Made by a program: the position numbers and the translations under genes. Below, piece after piece: positions 43,852-54,077 of a stretch of 64,000 bases of DNA. The notes under the pieces were generated by a model. The model did not search any database. It was not told the DNA's origin and saw nothing but the letters and a program-made list of their open reading frames with translations. Origin of the DNA: Agrobacterium vitis (GTDB lineage: Bacteria > Pseudomonadota > Alphaproteobacteria > Rhizobiales > Rhizobiaceae); contig NZ_AP023275.1 in the NCBI RefSeq assembly GCF_013426735.1, positions 1-64,000 on the forward strand, written 5' to 3'. The stretch's first letter is position 1. Each line of letters starts with the position of its first letter.

Positions 43852-45639
43852 CTAGAACTCTTCCCAGCTGTCGCCGGATTTCACCGCCGCATTGCCGTTG
43901 AACGCATGGGCGACCTTGGCGGTCAACTGGCGCGCCGGGGAGGCCGCGGAACGGGACATCTGGGTGGCGGCGGCGAACATGGCACGGCGGTACACGCTCT
44001 CGCCACCGATGTTGAACTGGCCCAGCTGCGCGAACAACTCCTCTGCCTCACGCGCCAGGCTGTGAGCCGCCGCTGTCGTCTCTTCAACCATGGCAGCGTT
44101 CTGCTGCGTGCCCTGATCTATGGTGTTGACGGCCGTATTGATTTCCTTCAGGCCGGTCGACTGTTCCTTGGACGCTTCGACGATGGCGTCGACATTGCCG
44201 TCGACCTGAAGGACCTGTTTGACAATTTCCTGCAGGGCGCTCCCGGTGTCACCGACGAGCGTGACGCCCTTTTTCACATGGCCGTTGGACGTGTTGATCA
44301 GGTCCTTGATTTCCTTGGCGGCCTTGGCCGAACGCTGAGCAAGTTCCCGCACTTCCTGAGCGACAACGGCAAAGCCCTTGCCAGCTTCACCCGCTCTTGC
44401 GGCTTCGACACCAGCGTTTAGAGCCAGAAGGTTGGTTTGGAATGCGATCTCGTCGATCACGCCTATGATGCTGGCAATCTCTCCGGCTGATTTCTCGATC
44501 TTACCCATGGCTTCCACGGCCTGTCCGACAACGATGCCGGAGTTCTCAGCGTGTTGCTTGGTCCGGCGAACGAGGTCTCCGGCTTCCTGCGCCCGGTGGC
44601 TGGAATCGGCAACCGTGGTTGTGATCTGCTCCAGGGCGGCGGCAGTCTCTTCCACCGAAGCCGCCTGCTGTTCTGTCCGCTTGGAGAGATCATTGGAGGC
44701 GGACTGGATCTGCTGGGACGCCGCCGAAATGGCCCCGGCATTTTGCGAGATCGTTTGCAGCGTCGTGCGGAGCTTCGAAGACGTTTCGTTGAAGTCGCTG
44801 CGCAGTCTTTCCAAGGCGGGCATGAAGGGTGAGCGGAGTTCCTGCGTCAGGTCACCGCCAGCCATAGCCTGGAGTGCGCTGGCCAGTTGCTCGACGCTGT
44901 TGACACGCTCAGACACGTCGGTCGCAAACTTGACCACCTTGAACACTTTGCCATTCATGTCGAAGATCGGGTTGTAGGACGCCTGGATGTGGACGCGCTT
45001 GCCCCCCTTGCCGAGACGCATGAACTCATCTGCAACGAATTCGCCGCCGGCGAGCCTTGCCCAGAAGCGGCGGTAATCCTCGCTCCTCGTGTAGCCCGGC
45101 TCGCAGAACATGGAATGATGCTTGCCCTGAACCTCAGAGAGTTGATAGCCAAGGGTCTGAAGGAAGTTCTCGTTTGCCGTCAGGATGTCCCCGCCGCGCG
45201 TGAACTCGATGACGGCCTGAGCCCTGGAGATCGCGTCGAGCTTTCTACTATCTTCGGCGGCTTTAAGTTTTTGTTCGGTGATATCTGTCGCGAATTTGAC
45301 GACCTTATAGGGCCTCCCGCCCCTCGACACCGGATTGTAGGAAGCCTCGATCCAGACTTCCATGCCGCCTTTGCCGATACGCTTGTACTGGCGACGGTCA
45401 AATTCGCCGCGTCCCAGCCTTGCCCAAAAATCGATGTAATCGGAGCTGTTGACTTCGGTCGGATCGACGAAGATCTTGTGGTGCTTGCCCACGATTTCGG
45501 ACAGCTGATATCCAAGCGCCCGACAGAAATTCTCGTTTGCGGTGATGATCGTACCATCGAGCTTAAACTCGATAATGGCCTGAGACTTGCTGAGGGCCTC
45601 AAGGACTGCCTTTGCGTCGGCGCTACCAAATCCTAACAT
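43852..45639 (-). CDS. Cytoplasmic methyl-accepting chemotaxis protein with two PAS domains
   Basis: 595 residues from ATG 45639. No membrane segment. Two near-duplicate PAS domains (each with SQAIIEF or AQAVIEF, then ANENF and LGYQLSE.GKHH) are followed by PAC motifs (YKVVKFATDIT and FKVVKFATDVS), then a HAMP-like link and the signalling domain with [20 protein letters not shown]. It ends SWEEF, a CheR-docking tail. The PAS pair resembles Aer2/McpB-type oxygen or redox receptors; a heme ligand cannot be confirmed. A longer start at 45846 adds a non-conserved extension. Confidence 0.9.
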   Translation of the reverse strand: MLGFGSADAKAVLEALSKSQAIIEFKLDGTIITANENFCRALGYQLSEIVGKHHKIFVDPTEVNSSDYIDFWARLGRGEFDRRQYKRIGKGGMEVWIEASYNPVSRGGRPYKVVKFATDITEQKLKAAEDSRKLDAISRAQAVIEFTRGGDILTANENFLQTLGYQLSEVQGKHHSMFCEPGYTRSEDYRRFWARLAGGEFVADEFMRLGKGGKRVHIQASYNPIFDMNGKVFKVVKFATDVSERVNSVEQLASALQAMAGGDLTQELRSPFMPALERLRSDFNETSSKLRTTLQTISQNAGAISAASQQIQSASNDLSKRTEQQAASVEETAAALEQITTTVADSSHRAQEAGDLVRRTKQHAENSGIVVGQAVEAMGKIEKSAGEIASIIGVIDEIAFQTNLLALNAGVEAARAGEAGKGFAVVAQEVRELAQRSAKAAKEIKDLINTSNGHVKKGVTLVGDTGSALQEIVKQVLQVDGNVDAIVEASKEQSTGLKEINTAVNTIDQGTQQNAAMVEETTAAAHSLAREAEELFAQLGQFNIGGESVYRRAMFAAATQMSRSAASPARQLTAKVAHAFNGNAAVKSGDSWEEF

Positions 45640-46113
45640 CCCATTTACCCCAAAATGCTCCCCGTCGCTCGGCCGGACCATCCGCAAGCTCGCAGCAGCT
45701 AATGCTGACGCGAATTCTTGGGTAAAGATATTTACGCGATGTAAATATTCCATTAGACACGCAGAAATCTTGCGCAATAACGACAATTCTTGCGCTTTAA
45801 CAATTCTAGTTTGTACTGTTGGCTGAGATTGGTATGTCTGATGCAATTTTGGGCTGGTAAATCGCAGAGATTGCTTCCCAGAGTCGAAAGACGATGCTAG
45901 CGCGCGACACGGCGAGCGGAGGCGTCAAAAGCGGTCACCGTACCTATTGTTGTCACGTGACCGGCGCGAGCCTTCTGACCGAGTGGCTGGCAGTTCCAGC
46001 GAGCAGACACAGACGTCGTAGCTAGGTGCCGGGCACCAGCAGGGACAGTACCGACGGCGTTGGCGAACAGGAAGGTTGCTTGTCCTGTCAGCGTATCTGC
46101 TGCATCTGGTTTT

Positions 46114-46151
46114 CACCACCCCTTCTAGCTGCTTAGGGGTGGTGATTTTTT
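46114..46151 (+). terminator. Strong rho-independent terminator on the plus strand with no upstream plus-strand gene
   Basis: Ten perfect base pairs (CACCACCCCT and AGGGGTGGTG) close an 11-base loop and are followed by A then six T. Both flanking protein genes are on the minus strand, so it probably ends a small RNA transcribed rightward from about 45850-46000. Confidence 0.75.
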
Positions 46152-46219
46152 CAGTAGGGCAAGTCTTCCTTAGACGTCAACCTGCTCGATGAACATCGCC
46201 GTTCGCCGGACGTTCGCCA

Positions 46220-48058
46220 TTAGGCTGCGCGTTGCCGCGCCGGCTGTTGGAAAGGCCTGTCGGCCATGGATGTATCCGGAAGCTCGAAGGCGGCCATTAG
46301 GTCTTGCAGTATTCTCGCTTCCGCTGCCAGCTCGAAGCTCGCGGCTGAGGTTTCCTCGACCATGGCCGTGTTTTGCTGCGTGAATTTGTCCAGTTGGTTG
46401 ATCGCATGCGTGACCTCTGAAAGAGTCGTCGCCTGTTCAACTGTCACAGATGCGATACCCTCCATGCTTTCGTTCATGGAAGAGATATGGGATACGATCG
46501 TCCCCAAGGTTGCTCCGGTCTTGTGGACGAGTTCGACGCCCGCTTTGACCTGGGTGCTCGACGTCTCGATGAGTCCGTTGATTTCCTTCGCGGCCTCGGC
46601 CGATCGCGTGGCGAGCGCGCGAACTTCCTGGGCGACGACGGCGAAGCCCTTTCCAGCCTCTCCCGCTCTAGCGGCTTCGACACCCGCGTTGAGTGCCAGA
46701 AGGCTCGTTTGAAACGCGATTTCGTTGATGACCTGCGTGATGCTCGAAATTTGGCCGGAGGAGTGTTCGATCTTCTCCATCGCTTGAATGGTCTCAGCCA
46801 CGATGCAGCCCGATTTCGTCGCGCTTTCGTTGGCGGTTCTGGCGACCAGGCGCGCGTCATCGAGTCGCTTGACCGAATGCCCCATGGTAGAAGCGATCTG
46901 ATTGATAGAGGCAGTCGTCTCGACAAGCGCCGCGGCCTGCTCTTCGGTACGGTTCGACAGGGCCGCAGTGCTGTCTGCGATCTCGGTCGAACGGCTCAAA
47001 ATGGAATGCGCCGCGGAGTTCACCGTATTCAGCGTGGCCGAAAGCTGCTCGGCTGCCGCATTAAGGTCGAGCCGTAGCTTGTCGAATTCCGGCGACAGCG
47101 GCTTGCCCAGCCTTATCTGCAGATTGCCGTGCGATATCGCGTGGAGACCATCGGCGATGCCGGAGATCGCTTGCTGAAGCCGCGCCATGGCGGCGGCTTC
47201 TGCCTCGTGAGTAAGCCTTTCGCGTGACGCTTCCGCATGTTTGCGGTCTCGATCCGCTTGGATTTCCAACGCCGTCTTCTCGATCGCCTCCTTGCGGAAC
47301 ACCTCGACCGCGGCAGCCATCAGGCCGATTTCGTCGGACCGATCGGCGAAAGGCACGCTTGCCTGAGTATTCCCTGCAGCGAGACGGGACATTGAGCCCG
47401 TGATGAGTTTCACTGGCCGCGCGACGCCGCGGATAACATACGCGGTCACACCGGCCAGGATCGTCAGCGCGATACCAAGTGCGAGCAGACTTCCAAACTG
47501 CACTGATCTGAACGTCTTGACGCCGTCTGTCTTCGAAGCGTGGGCACCCTCCTCACTGAACGCGATCAGTTTGTCGAGCGACGCGTTAATTTCTTTTGCC
47601 AAAGCCGTCATGCCGTGGCCGAAAAGGTATCCGGCAAGGTCTTTAGACTTGCCGGAGGACATCTCCAGCATGTAGCCGCCTTTCTGAACGAAACTGTCCA
47701 CGAGTGGAGGGATCGGCGCAAACGCCGCGCGCTCAACGTCTGAGGAGATGCGCTTCTCATAGACCTCCAGCGCATCACGCAGGTCGGCTTCCCGGGTTGC
47801 AGATATCTTGGCCAGCTCGTTCATTCGCTGGACGTTCGCTTCCACCGCATGCTGGCCGTAAACAATCCGCAGATCGTCCAAGGCGATCTTGACTTGCGCG
47901 GACAGTTTGCTGCGCGGGAGCCAACCGTCGGCGACGTCTGCGGTGCGCGCGTTGAGCCGATCCATGCCCGTTACCATGAAGGCGTACAGGCCCAAGACGA
48001 CGATGCTGATCGTAACAAGAGAGAGGCTTACTGAGACTAGGATACTAGGGCGTCGCAT
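46220..48058 (-). CDS. Methyl-accepting chemotaxis protein, four-helix-bundle sensor
   Basis: 612 residues. TM1 about 7-29; a periplasmic helical domain (about 30-185, 4HB_MCP type) with [22 protein letters not shown]2 about 190-212; HAMP; then the signalling domain with [20 protein letters not shown]. The C-terminus ([10 protein letters not shown]) lacks the WEEF-type docking peptide of the other receptors. It lies 63 bp after the GlpV-like binding-protein gene on the same strand, suggesting a sensor that reads the loaded binding protein. Confidence 0.9.
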   Translation of the reverse strand: MRRPSILVSVSLSLVTISIVVLGLYAFMVTGMDRLNARTADVADGWLPRSKLSAQVKIALDDLRIVYGQHAVEANVQRMNELAKISATREADLRDALEVYEKRISSDVERAAFAPIPPLVDSFVQKGGYMLEMSSGKSKDLAGYLFGHGMTALAKEINASLDKLIAFSEEGAHASKTDGVKTFRSVQFGSLLALGIALTILAGVTAYVIRGVARPVKLITGSMSRLAAGNTQASVPFADRSDEIGLMAAAVEVFRKEAIEKTALEIQADRDRKHAEASRERLTHEAEAAAMARLQQAISGIADGLHAISHGNLQIRLGKPLSPEFDKLRLDLNAAAEQLSATLNTVNSAAHSILSRSTEIADSTAALSNRTEEQAAALVETTASINQIASTMGHSVKRLDDARLVARTANESATKSGCIVAETIQAMEKIEHSSGQISSITQVINEIAFQTSLLALNAGVEAARAGEAGKGFAVVAQEVRALATRSAEAAKEINGLIETSSTQVKAGVELVHKTGATLGTIVSHISSMNESMEGIASVTVEQATTLSEVTHAINQLDKFTQQNTAMVEETSAASFELAAEARILQDLMAAFELPDTSMADRPFQQPARQRAA

Positions 48059-48121
48059 GATGATTTACCTTTGAGGGAGGGTTTAAAGTGGTACATTTCA
48101 ATGTCTGACGTCGCCCTGTCG

Positions 48122-49861
48122 CTAGTTTCGCCAGCTGTCGACGAGCGCGTCGTAGTCAACGGTGACCGGGCTTTGTTTTTCGTTCTGGATTTTCGGCTGC
48201 GGCGCGAGGTGGCCGTTCGCTACGGCGACCTGGTGCCAGTACTGGAGATCGCGCTGTTCTGACAGCACCGGACCGATGGCTCCCTGGATTTCGGCACGCT
48301 CAAGGCGCTGGAGGACACGTTCCTGGTTGGCGCATAGCGAATCCAATGCCTCCTGCGGGGTTTTCGTCCCCGCTGCTGCGTCGCCGATAGCCTGCCACCA
48401 TAACTCAGATAGCTTCGGATAGTCGGGAACGTTGGTGCCGGTGGGCGACCACTGGACGCGGGCCGGCGAGCGGTAGAACTCGACGAGACCGCCGAGTTTG
48501 GAGGCCCTTTTCGTAAAGCTCGTGTCGTGTATCGTAGACTCGCGAATGAAGGTCAGGCCCATATGGCTTTTCTTGACGTCGACAGTTTTCGAAGTGACGA
48601 ATTGGGCGTAAAGCCAAGCCGCTTTAGCTCGGTCCACGGGCGTGGATTTCAATAGCGTCCACGAGCCGACGTCTTGATAGCCGAGCTTCATCCCGTCCTT
48701 CCAGTAGACGCCATGCGGCGAAGGAGCGAAGCGCCATTTCGGGGTTCCGTCGCCTGTCACGACCGGAAGGCCGGGTTTGACCATATCCGCGGTGAAGGCG
48801 GTGTACATGAAGATCTGCTGCGCAATCTCGCCTTGCGCCGGAACCGGACCGGACTCGGAAAAGTTCATGCTGCCTGCCGTTGGAGGTGCGTAGGCCTTCA
48901 TCCAGTCCAGATACTTCTGAATGGAATAGACTGCAGCCGGGCCGTTGGTGTCGCCGCCGCGGGCGACGCAGGAGCCGACCGGCTGGGACTTCTCGTTGAC
49001 CTTGATGCCCCACTCGTCGACCGGAAGACCGTTCGGCAGGCCCTTGTCGCCATTGCCAGCCATCGACAGCCAGGCATCGGTGAAGCGCCAGCCGAGCGAC
49101 GGGTCCTTCTTGCCGTAGTCCATGTGGCCATAGACCTTCTTGCCGTCGATCTCGCGGCCGGTGAAGAACTCGGCGATGTCCTCATAGGCGGACCAGTTGA
49201 CGGGAACGCCGAGGTCGTAGCCGTATTTCGCCTTGAAGTCGGCCTTGTTCTTCTGGTCGTTGAACCAGTCGTACCGGAACCAGTAGAGGTTCGCGAACTG
49301 CTGGTCGGGTAGCTGATACAGGTCGCCGTCCGGTGCCGACGTGAACTTGAGGCCGATGTAGTCGTTCAGGTCCAGGTCCGGATTGGTGACGTCCCTGCCC
49401 TCGTCGCGCATGAACTTTGTAAGTGACCGGGCCTGTTGGTAGCGCCAGTGCGTGCCGATCAGATCCGAGTCGTTTACGTACGCATCGTAGGAACTTTCAC
49501 CGGACTGCATCTGGGTCTGGAGCTTATCCACGACGTCGCCTTCGCTCGTGAGCTCATGGTTGACCCGGATGCCGGTGATAGCCGTGAATGCCGGAGCGAG
49601 GACTTCCGACTCGTATTTATGCGTCGTCAGAGTCTCGGAAACGACGTTGATTTCCATTCCTTGATAAGGCCTCGCCGCTTCGATGAACCACTTCATCTCG
49701 TTCTCTTGATCAGCCCGAGATAGAACCGATAGCGAGCCAATCTCGGATGAGAGGAATTCGCGGGCTTCTTTCATGCCTGCGAATGTATGATGGGGCATGA
49801 GAAGGAAGAGACATACCGACGGGAACATTATTCTCAATGAACTACGGTCATTTCTATCCAT
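48122..49861 (-). CDS. GlpV-like extracellular solute-binding protein (glycerol type), orphan
   Basis: 579 residues from ATG 49861 (GGGGAG upstream). Signal peptide with core IMFPSVCLFLLMPHHTFA, then a long CUT1-type binding protein. Segments YQGMEINVVSETLTTHKYES, QMQSGESSYDAYVNDSDLIG and YQLPDQQFANLYWFRYDWF match what I recall of rhizobial GlpV, the glycerol ABC transporter binding protein. No permease or ATPase gene is near. Located just upstream of a chemoreceptor gene, it may serve taxis to glycerol or a polyol as well as, or in place of, transport. Confidence 0.82.
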   Translation of the reverse strand: MDRNDRSSLRIMFPSVCLFLLMPHHTFAGMKEAREFLSSEIGSLSVLSRADQENEMKWFIEAARPYQGMEINVVSETLTTHKYESEVLAPAFTAITGIRVNHELTSEGDVVDKLQTQMQSGESSYDAYVNDSDLIGTHWRYQQARSLTKFMRDEGRDVTNPDLDLNDYIGLKFTSAPDGDLYQLPDQQFANLYWFRYDWFNDQKNKADFKAKYGYDLGVPVNWSAYEDIAEFFTGREIDGKKVYGHMDYGKKDPSLGWRFTDAWLSMAGNGDKGLPNGLPVDEWGIKVNEKSQPVGSCVARGGDTNGPAAVYSIQKYLDWMKAYAPPTAGSMNFSESGPVPAQGEIAQQIFMYTAFTADMVKPGLPVVTGDGTPKWRFAPSPHGVYWKDGMKLGYQDVGSWTLLKSTPVDRAKAAWLYAQFVTSKTVDVKKSHMGLTFIRESTIHDTSFTKRASKLGGLVEFYRSPARVQWSPTGTNVPDYPKLSELWWQAIGDAAAGTKTPQEALDSLCANQERVLQRLERAEIQGAIGPVLSEQRDLQYWHQVAVANGHLAPQPKIQNEKQSPVTVDYDALVDSWRN

Positions 49862-49985
49862 AAGTTTATCTCTCCCCGGGCAGGCACTTCTTTTGATATA
49901 GTTTATGTCATTGTATGACTGTTGCATGATTTTCCGATGTTCCATTCTGATAATATTACTTCTTTATTTCAGACTTCGTTGCGAT

Positions 49986-50312
49986 TTACTGTCTAAAAGA
50001 CTCTGAAACCGCGTTGAGATGCGGCCTTAATCTAGAGATTGTCCGCGCGGCTGCAGCTATCTCCTCTCTCGGCAATCTGGCACTTATTTCCTGCTGGAGG
50101 TCGACGGTCGATACGCGACTTCTCGCCATATCCAGTCCTTTCCTCGCATCGCTGACGACACTGAGAATGCTGAGATCGGTAAGGCGATCTAACTCCGAAG
50201 GAAATGCGATTGCTAAGGGCGCGGCATGATCAGAAGACATGCCAGGAGGCATGTCTATCTCAGCGACCCACATTCCAACCCGCAGCTCGTTCAAACGCAC
50301 TCGTTTTCTCAT
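49986..50312 (-). CDS. Stand-alone DUF3391-like domain (HD-GYP N-terminus)
   Basis: 108 residues from ATG 50312 (AAGG upstream). RKRVRLNELRVGMWVAEIDM resembles the N-terminal domain found in front of HD-GYP c-di-GMP phosphodiesterases. The HD-GYP part is absent, so this is a truncated gene or a free domain. A longer start at 50357 is possible. It is on the same strand as, and 125 bp upstream of, the binding-protein gene. Confidence 0.5.
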   Translation of the reverse strand: MRKRVRLNELRVGMWVAEIDMPPGMSSDHAAPLAIAFPSELDRLTDLSILSVVSDARKGLDMARSRVSTVDLQQEISARLPREEIAAAARTISRLRPHLNAVSESFRQ

Positions 50313-50613
50313 CGCCTTACTCTGCAAGCTGTTGTTATTATTAGAGAGGGCGGACATTGCTCCGTTCCAGTCCGTTAACCATCTCATCGTCAAGCGATGG
50401 ACAAAATGTTAACGCTACGGCTCGCTTCGCGTCAGGTATGTCTAATTTCGTAAAAATGATAGGAACTGATGCTAGCCGTCGCAGCGGGTCGTCGACGGCA
50501 CTCGGCGGCAACTCAACTCGCGTGAATGGGTGTTCGTGAATTGGGGCGCGGCTGTCTTTTGTTTCGTTTCAACTCGACCTACGGTGGCACCGCCGAAGCT
50601 GCAGGGTGTGCGG

Positions 50614-51129
50614 CTAAGAAAAAGGTGCCGCGTTGAGCAGTTGCCCGATAGCCAACGCTAACGGATTCGTGTACCCGAACGCGTGGTTGGCAATCCATTG
50701 ACCTAGCGCCGCAAGACGAATGGCAGCTACTCGGATAAACGCAGGGTTAGCGTATCCGCACGATGGGGACCCGAAGGCACCGGGTCCCTCAGTCAAGCGG
50801 CTGCTATTCAGGCCGTGATCGAGATACGTTTTGAAACGGTGCCCACGCACAACGTCCGAGCGACTATTGCTTGATGGAGGTGCTATTATAGGACGCTGGA
50901 GCTTGTAACGTGACGAGTTGTCCGCGTATTTCGGACAGGGTCGCTGCTTGGCGTCGAGTGCCGCGGCCGTTTCTTTGTCGACAACGCGGACCTCATGCCG
51001 CTCCCGCTTCTGGATAATGGTTCCTATCAGGGTTCGCGAAAGTTCAGCTGCGTCAGCCTTGCTGAGTTTTCCCTGTGCGACCTTCCAGAGCAGCGCTATG
51101 GCGTCCGTGGTAAGTGTTTGACCTGCCAT
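50614..51129 (-). CDS. Hypothetical protein next to IS5 copy 1
   Basis: 171 residues, not recognised. The N-terminal 60 residues are helical (LLWKVAQGKLSKADAAELSR), the middle is basic and low-complexity, and the end is hydrophobic. The start codon is 14 bp from the left end of the IS5-family copy, so its promoter has been displaced. It may be a decayed or recently disrupted gene. Confidence 0.4.
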   Translation of the reverse strand: MAGQTLTTDAIALLWKVAQGKLSKADAAELSRTLIGTIIQKRERHEVRVVDKETAAALDAKQRPCPKYADNSSRYKLQRPIIAPPSSNSRSDVVRGHRFKTYLDHGLNSSRLTEGPGAFGSPSCGYANPAFIRVAAIRLAALGQWIANHAFGYTNPLALAIGQLLNAAPFS

Positions 51130-51142
51130 ATTGGCATTGTTA

Positions 51143-52017
51143 GGCGGTGTGGACGGATTGCCGCAAGTTTAATTTCTGCGATTCCCAAATCCGTATTTGA
51201 ATGATTCATGGGTTGCCGGTTTCAGAGGAGATCGGCGATGCTGACGAAGATGACAGAAGCGGACTGGACGGTCGCACTTGAGGTTTTCCGCGCCTCGCTT
51301 CCGCGGCGGGGCGACAAGGGTCGAGATGACCGGCTGTTTTTGGAGGCCCTGCACTATTTCTCCGTCAACAATATCACCTGGCGCGGTCTGCCGGAGCGCT
51401 ATGGACATTGGAACAGTGTCTGGAAGCGCTTTTCCCGATTGAGCAAGGCGGGTGTTTTTGAGATTTTCTTCGAGCACCTTGCCAGCCTGAGCACGTCGGC
51501 CGATCTGGTTCAGATGTTCTACAGCACCGTGGTGCGCGCGCATGTTTCGGCAGCAGGAGCAAAAGGGGGCAATATGGCCAAGCGCTTGGCCGCTCGCGAG
51601 GCGGCTTCTCGACCAAAATCCACCTGAAGACCGATTTCGACGGACATCCCATCGCCTTTGATCTGACCGGGGGCGAGAAAGGTGACGCTCCGCACTTTCC
51701 AATCCTGCTTGGCCTTGGCCCCGATGTAGATCCCCGCGCCGCCATGGGCGACAAGGGCTATGACAGCGAGGCTAACCGCCAGGCCGCAAGAAGGCGGGGT
51801 GCGGTTCCCGTCATTCCTTATCGTTCAACGGCAAAATCAAAGCCGACTTTCTTTCCCAAAGCGCTCTACAAAGGTCACGCCCGCATCGAGCAAGCAGTCG
51901 GAAAACTCAAGCGCTTCAAGCGCGTTGCGCTACGATGCGAGAAGACCAAACAAAATTTCTCCTCCATCGTCGCAATCGCCGCAGGCTTCATCTTGATCAA
52001 ATCCGTCCACACTGCGT
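51143..52017 (+). mobile_element. IS5-family element, copy 1 (intact)
   Basis: About 875 bp. The left end reads GGCGGTGTGGACGG and the right end CCGTCCACACTGCG, imperfect inverted repeats, with TA on both outer sides. The same element recurs at 57148-57949 (truncated) and 63125-63995. Confidence 0.8.
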
Positions 52018-52019
52018 AG
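51238..52019 (+). CDS. IS5-family transposase, two overlapping frames
   Basis: The first frame (MLTKMTEADWTVALEVFRAS...) carries the N-terminal domain and stops at 51627. The second frame continues as GRSRGGFSTKIHLKTDFDG, DKGYDSEANR (Asp) and RIEQAVGKLKRFKRVALRC (Glu). The switch falls in the slippery run AAAAGGGGG near 51560, consistent with programmed frameshifting. The first-frame protein is identical in all three copies, implying recent spread. Confidence 0.85.
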
Positions 52020-52672
52020 GAGTTGATTTAATGCTTGCTGTAATGATCCAATGACGTTCCTTAGACAATATCATACTTCGATTTTACGTAGTACGTGCCG
52101 AAATATGATAGGACTCTCGCAATCTATACAAACATCGGTCTGATCGAGCGCCACAGCCTCGATCGCTTCTCACGCGCCGACCAATCGGTAGCCTGCCCGC
52201 CAAAAGCTTCTCGAACGAAGCGCTGTCGCTAGAAACCCGTCGACGTCGTATGAGACTTACCGGTATGAGCTCGCAAGGCGCGCACTTACATATCAGCCGA
52301 ATGGTTCCGGCTGCCGGGAATTCGGTTCAAGCCATAGGTCGGTTTGCCGCTTGCCGTCTCGCTGACGTGGCGAACGCTCTACAGTCTGGTAAAACCCGCA
52401 GGCCTCGGTGGTAGCTATGTACAGCTGCGGATAGTTGGCCGGGTCCGAAGGGGCGGGAATTGCGTGTTGATCATCAACACGCTCCACAGTTTGCCCGTCG
52501 TACTGTTGAGGTGTTTTCGCATTCACTATGATAATTTCGTTAAATGCATAGCTTCGATGATCGGCGGTTAGTGACGAATGGTTGCATTAGTGGTAAGTCA
52601 CGGCTAGACCGTCTTTCTACTATCCCTCCGATCTGCTCGCTGTCGTGAGCGGCATTTTATCACGAGTTTTCG
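52018..52672. other. Gap between IS5 copy 1 and AraC gene
   Basis: No recognisable gene on either strand; a minus-strand frame at 52293-52526 is Gln/Pro-rich and lacks a ribosome site. The segment 52600-52672 probably holds the AraC gene promoter. Confidence 0.35.
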
Positions 52673-53644
52673 ATGCCTGTCTTGAATTCTGTTGCGAACA
52701 CGGTTCCGACAAGGTTTCGTTTCGATCTCCTAACCCACGATGATAACGACAGGTTACAGTCAGACAGTTTGTGCCCGGTTGGATTCACTTCTCTTGGTCG
52801 AGAGCCGGTCCGTCTCAAGTTCGGCGGGACTAAAATTCGAGATTTTTGTGTTTGGAAAACGGAGTCCGCGACAGGTTTCGAAGCCCGGCCGCGCGTTGTT
52901 TCGGATCTGGTGACTATCCGATTCCCTATAAGCGGCGGCTTGGCGCGTAAGGACGGTCGGGAAGAGGTCAACATCGACCGAGGACAGGGCGTTATCATAC
53001 CTTTTCGGGATATGGAGTATGAGCGAACTTCCCGGAGCGCCAGTATGATAAGCTGTACAATCGCATCCGTAAGCATATTCCAGAAAATGCAGGCGCTGTA
53101 CGGGGAGGAACGTAGCACGTTCGCATGCTTCGTACCCGTCGTCGACGTGAACATACCTCAGATCCGCATCTTCAGGACCGCGCTCCTCCGCTTGCACGAC
53201 AACCTCCAGCAGCACGGAGACCATAATCCGCTGTCTTTTCCGATAGTCGAGGAACTGCTCGTCTTCCACCTGCTGTCCTGCTGGCCAACAACGGCGGCCG
53301 TGAGACCCACCGCCGACCAAGTAAACAACCGAGTGCTTCGAAACGCCCTCGATTACATAGAAGCGAACCTAGCAAGTCCGATAACCGTGTCCGAGATCGC
53401 GTTCGCCGCAGGGGTCAGCGTTCGCAGTCTGCAGATCGCTTTCAGGGAATCGAAAGGCATAACTCCGGTTCAGTACATTATCGAATGTCGACTTGACCGC
53501 GTCCACGATGCCCTCAAGCGAGGCTTCGCTCCAGGCTACATATCGCAGATCGCAAATGCCTGGGGTTTCCAGCATCACGCGGACTTTTCTCGAAGATACC
53601 GAAAGCGGTTTGGCGAAACTCCCAAACAAACACGGACGCGCTGA
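52673..53644 (+). CDS. AraC-family transcriptional regulator
   Basis: 323 residues. The N-terminal half is an AraC-binding-like beta domain (IRFPISGGLARKDGREEVNI, DRGQGVIIPF), the type found in regulators of aromatic and amine catabolism. The C-terminal pair of helix-turn-helix units is clear (VSEIAFAAGVSVRSLQIAFR, then SQIANAWGFQHHADFSRRYR). It lies alone between an IS and a chemoreceptor gene; target genes are not evident. Confidence 0.85.
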   Translation: MPVLNSVANTVPTRFRFDLLTHDDNDRLQSDSLCPVGFTSLGREPVRLKFGGTKIRDFCVWKTESATGFEARPRVVSDLVTIRFPISGGLARKDGREEVNIDRGQGVIIPFRDMEYERTSRSASMISCTIASVSIFQKMQALYGEERSTFACFVPVVDVNIPQIRIFRTALLRLHDNLQQHGDHNPLSFPIVEELLVFHLLSCWPTTAAVRPTADQVNNRVLRNALDYIEANLASPITVSEIAFAAGVSVRSLQIAFRESKGITPVQYIIECRLDRVHDALKRGFAPGYISQIANAWGFQHHADFSRRYRKRFGETPKQTRTR

Positions 53645-54077
53645 CTGCGCTTCGAGCCGTACAGGCGTTGCATGTCGGATGGCCCAGCGCGGAGGCGATC
53701 CGAAGACGCCACTCACACTTCAGCCGTGAATGTATAGTGGCCTGCCAGCAGTCCCAGCGACCTGCTATCCCGTTGCGGACTCTCCTCACCTCACAAGCGC
53801 GGGAACGTTCCGGCCCTTACGAGCCGCCGGTCATCTCTTTTATCGATGTCGGAAAATACAATTAACGCGCAGGTTTAATACTGAAAGCGAATAAAGGGGT
53901 CCAGCGCGCTGACAGGGCGTTTCCGTTAGCATTTTAGTACAACTTCATGAGCAATTTGACCGTCTGGTACATCAAGTATCTGATTTCAGTGCCGCGGGCT
54001 CCCGCGGCCCAGTGTGCAAGCGAGATGACTTTAGCGTTGCATCAACAACGGCGGGCAGCGCGCGCCGACTTAGAAAG
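53645..54077. other. Intergenic region before chemoreceptor
   Basis: No supported coding sequence. It becomes AT-rich near 53855-53960, likely the chemoreceptor promoter region, though no clear -35/-10 pair was found. Confidence 0.35.
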
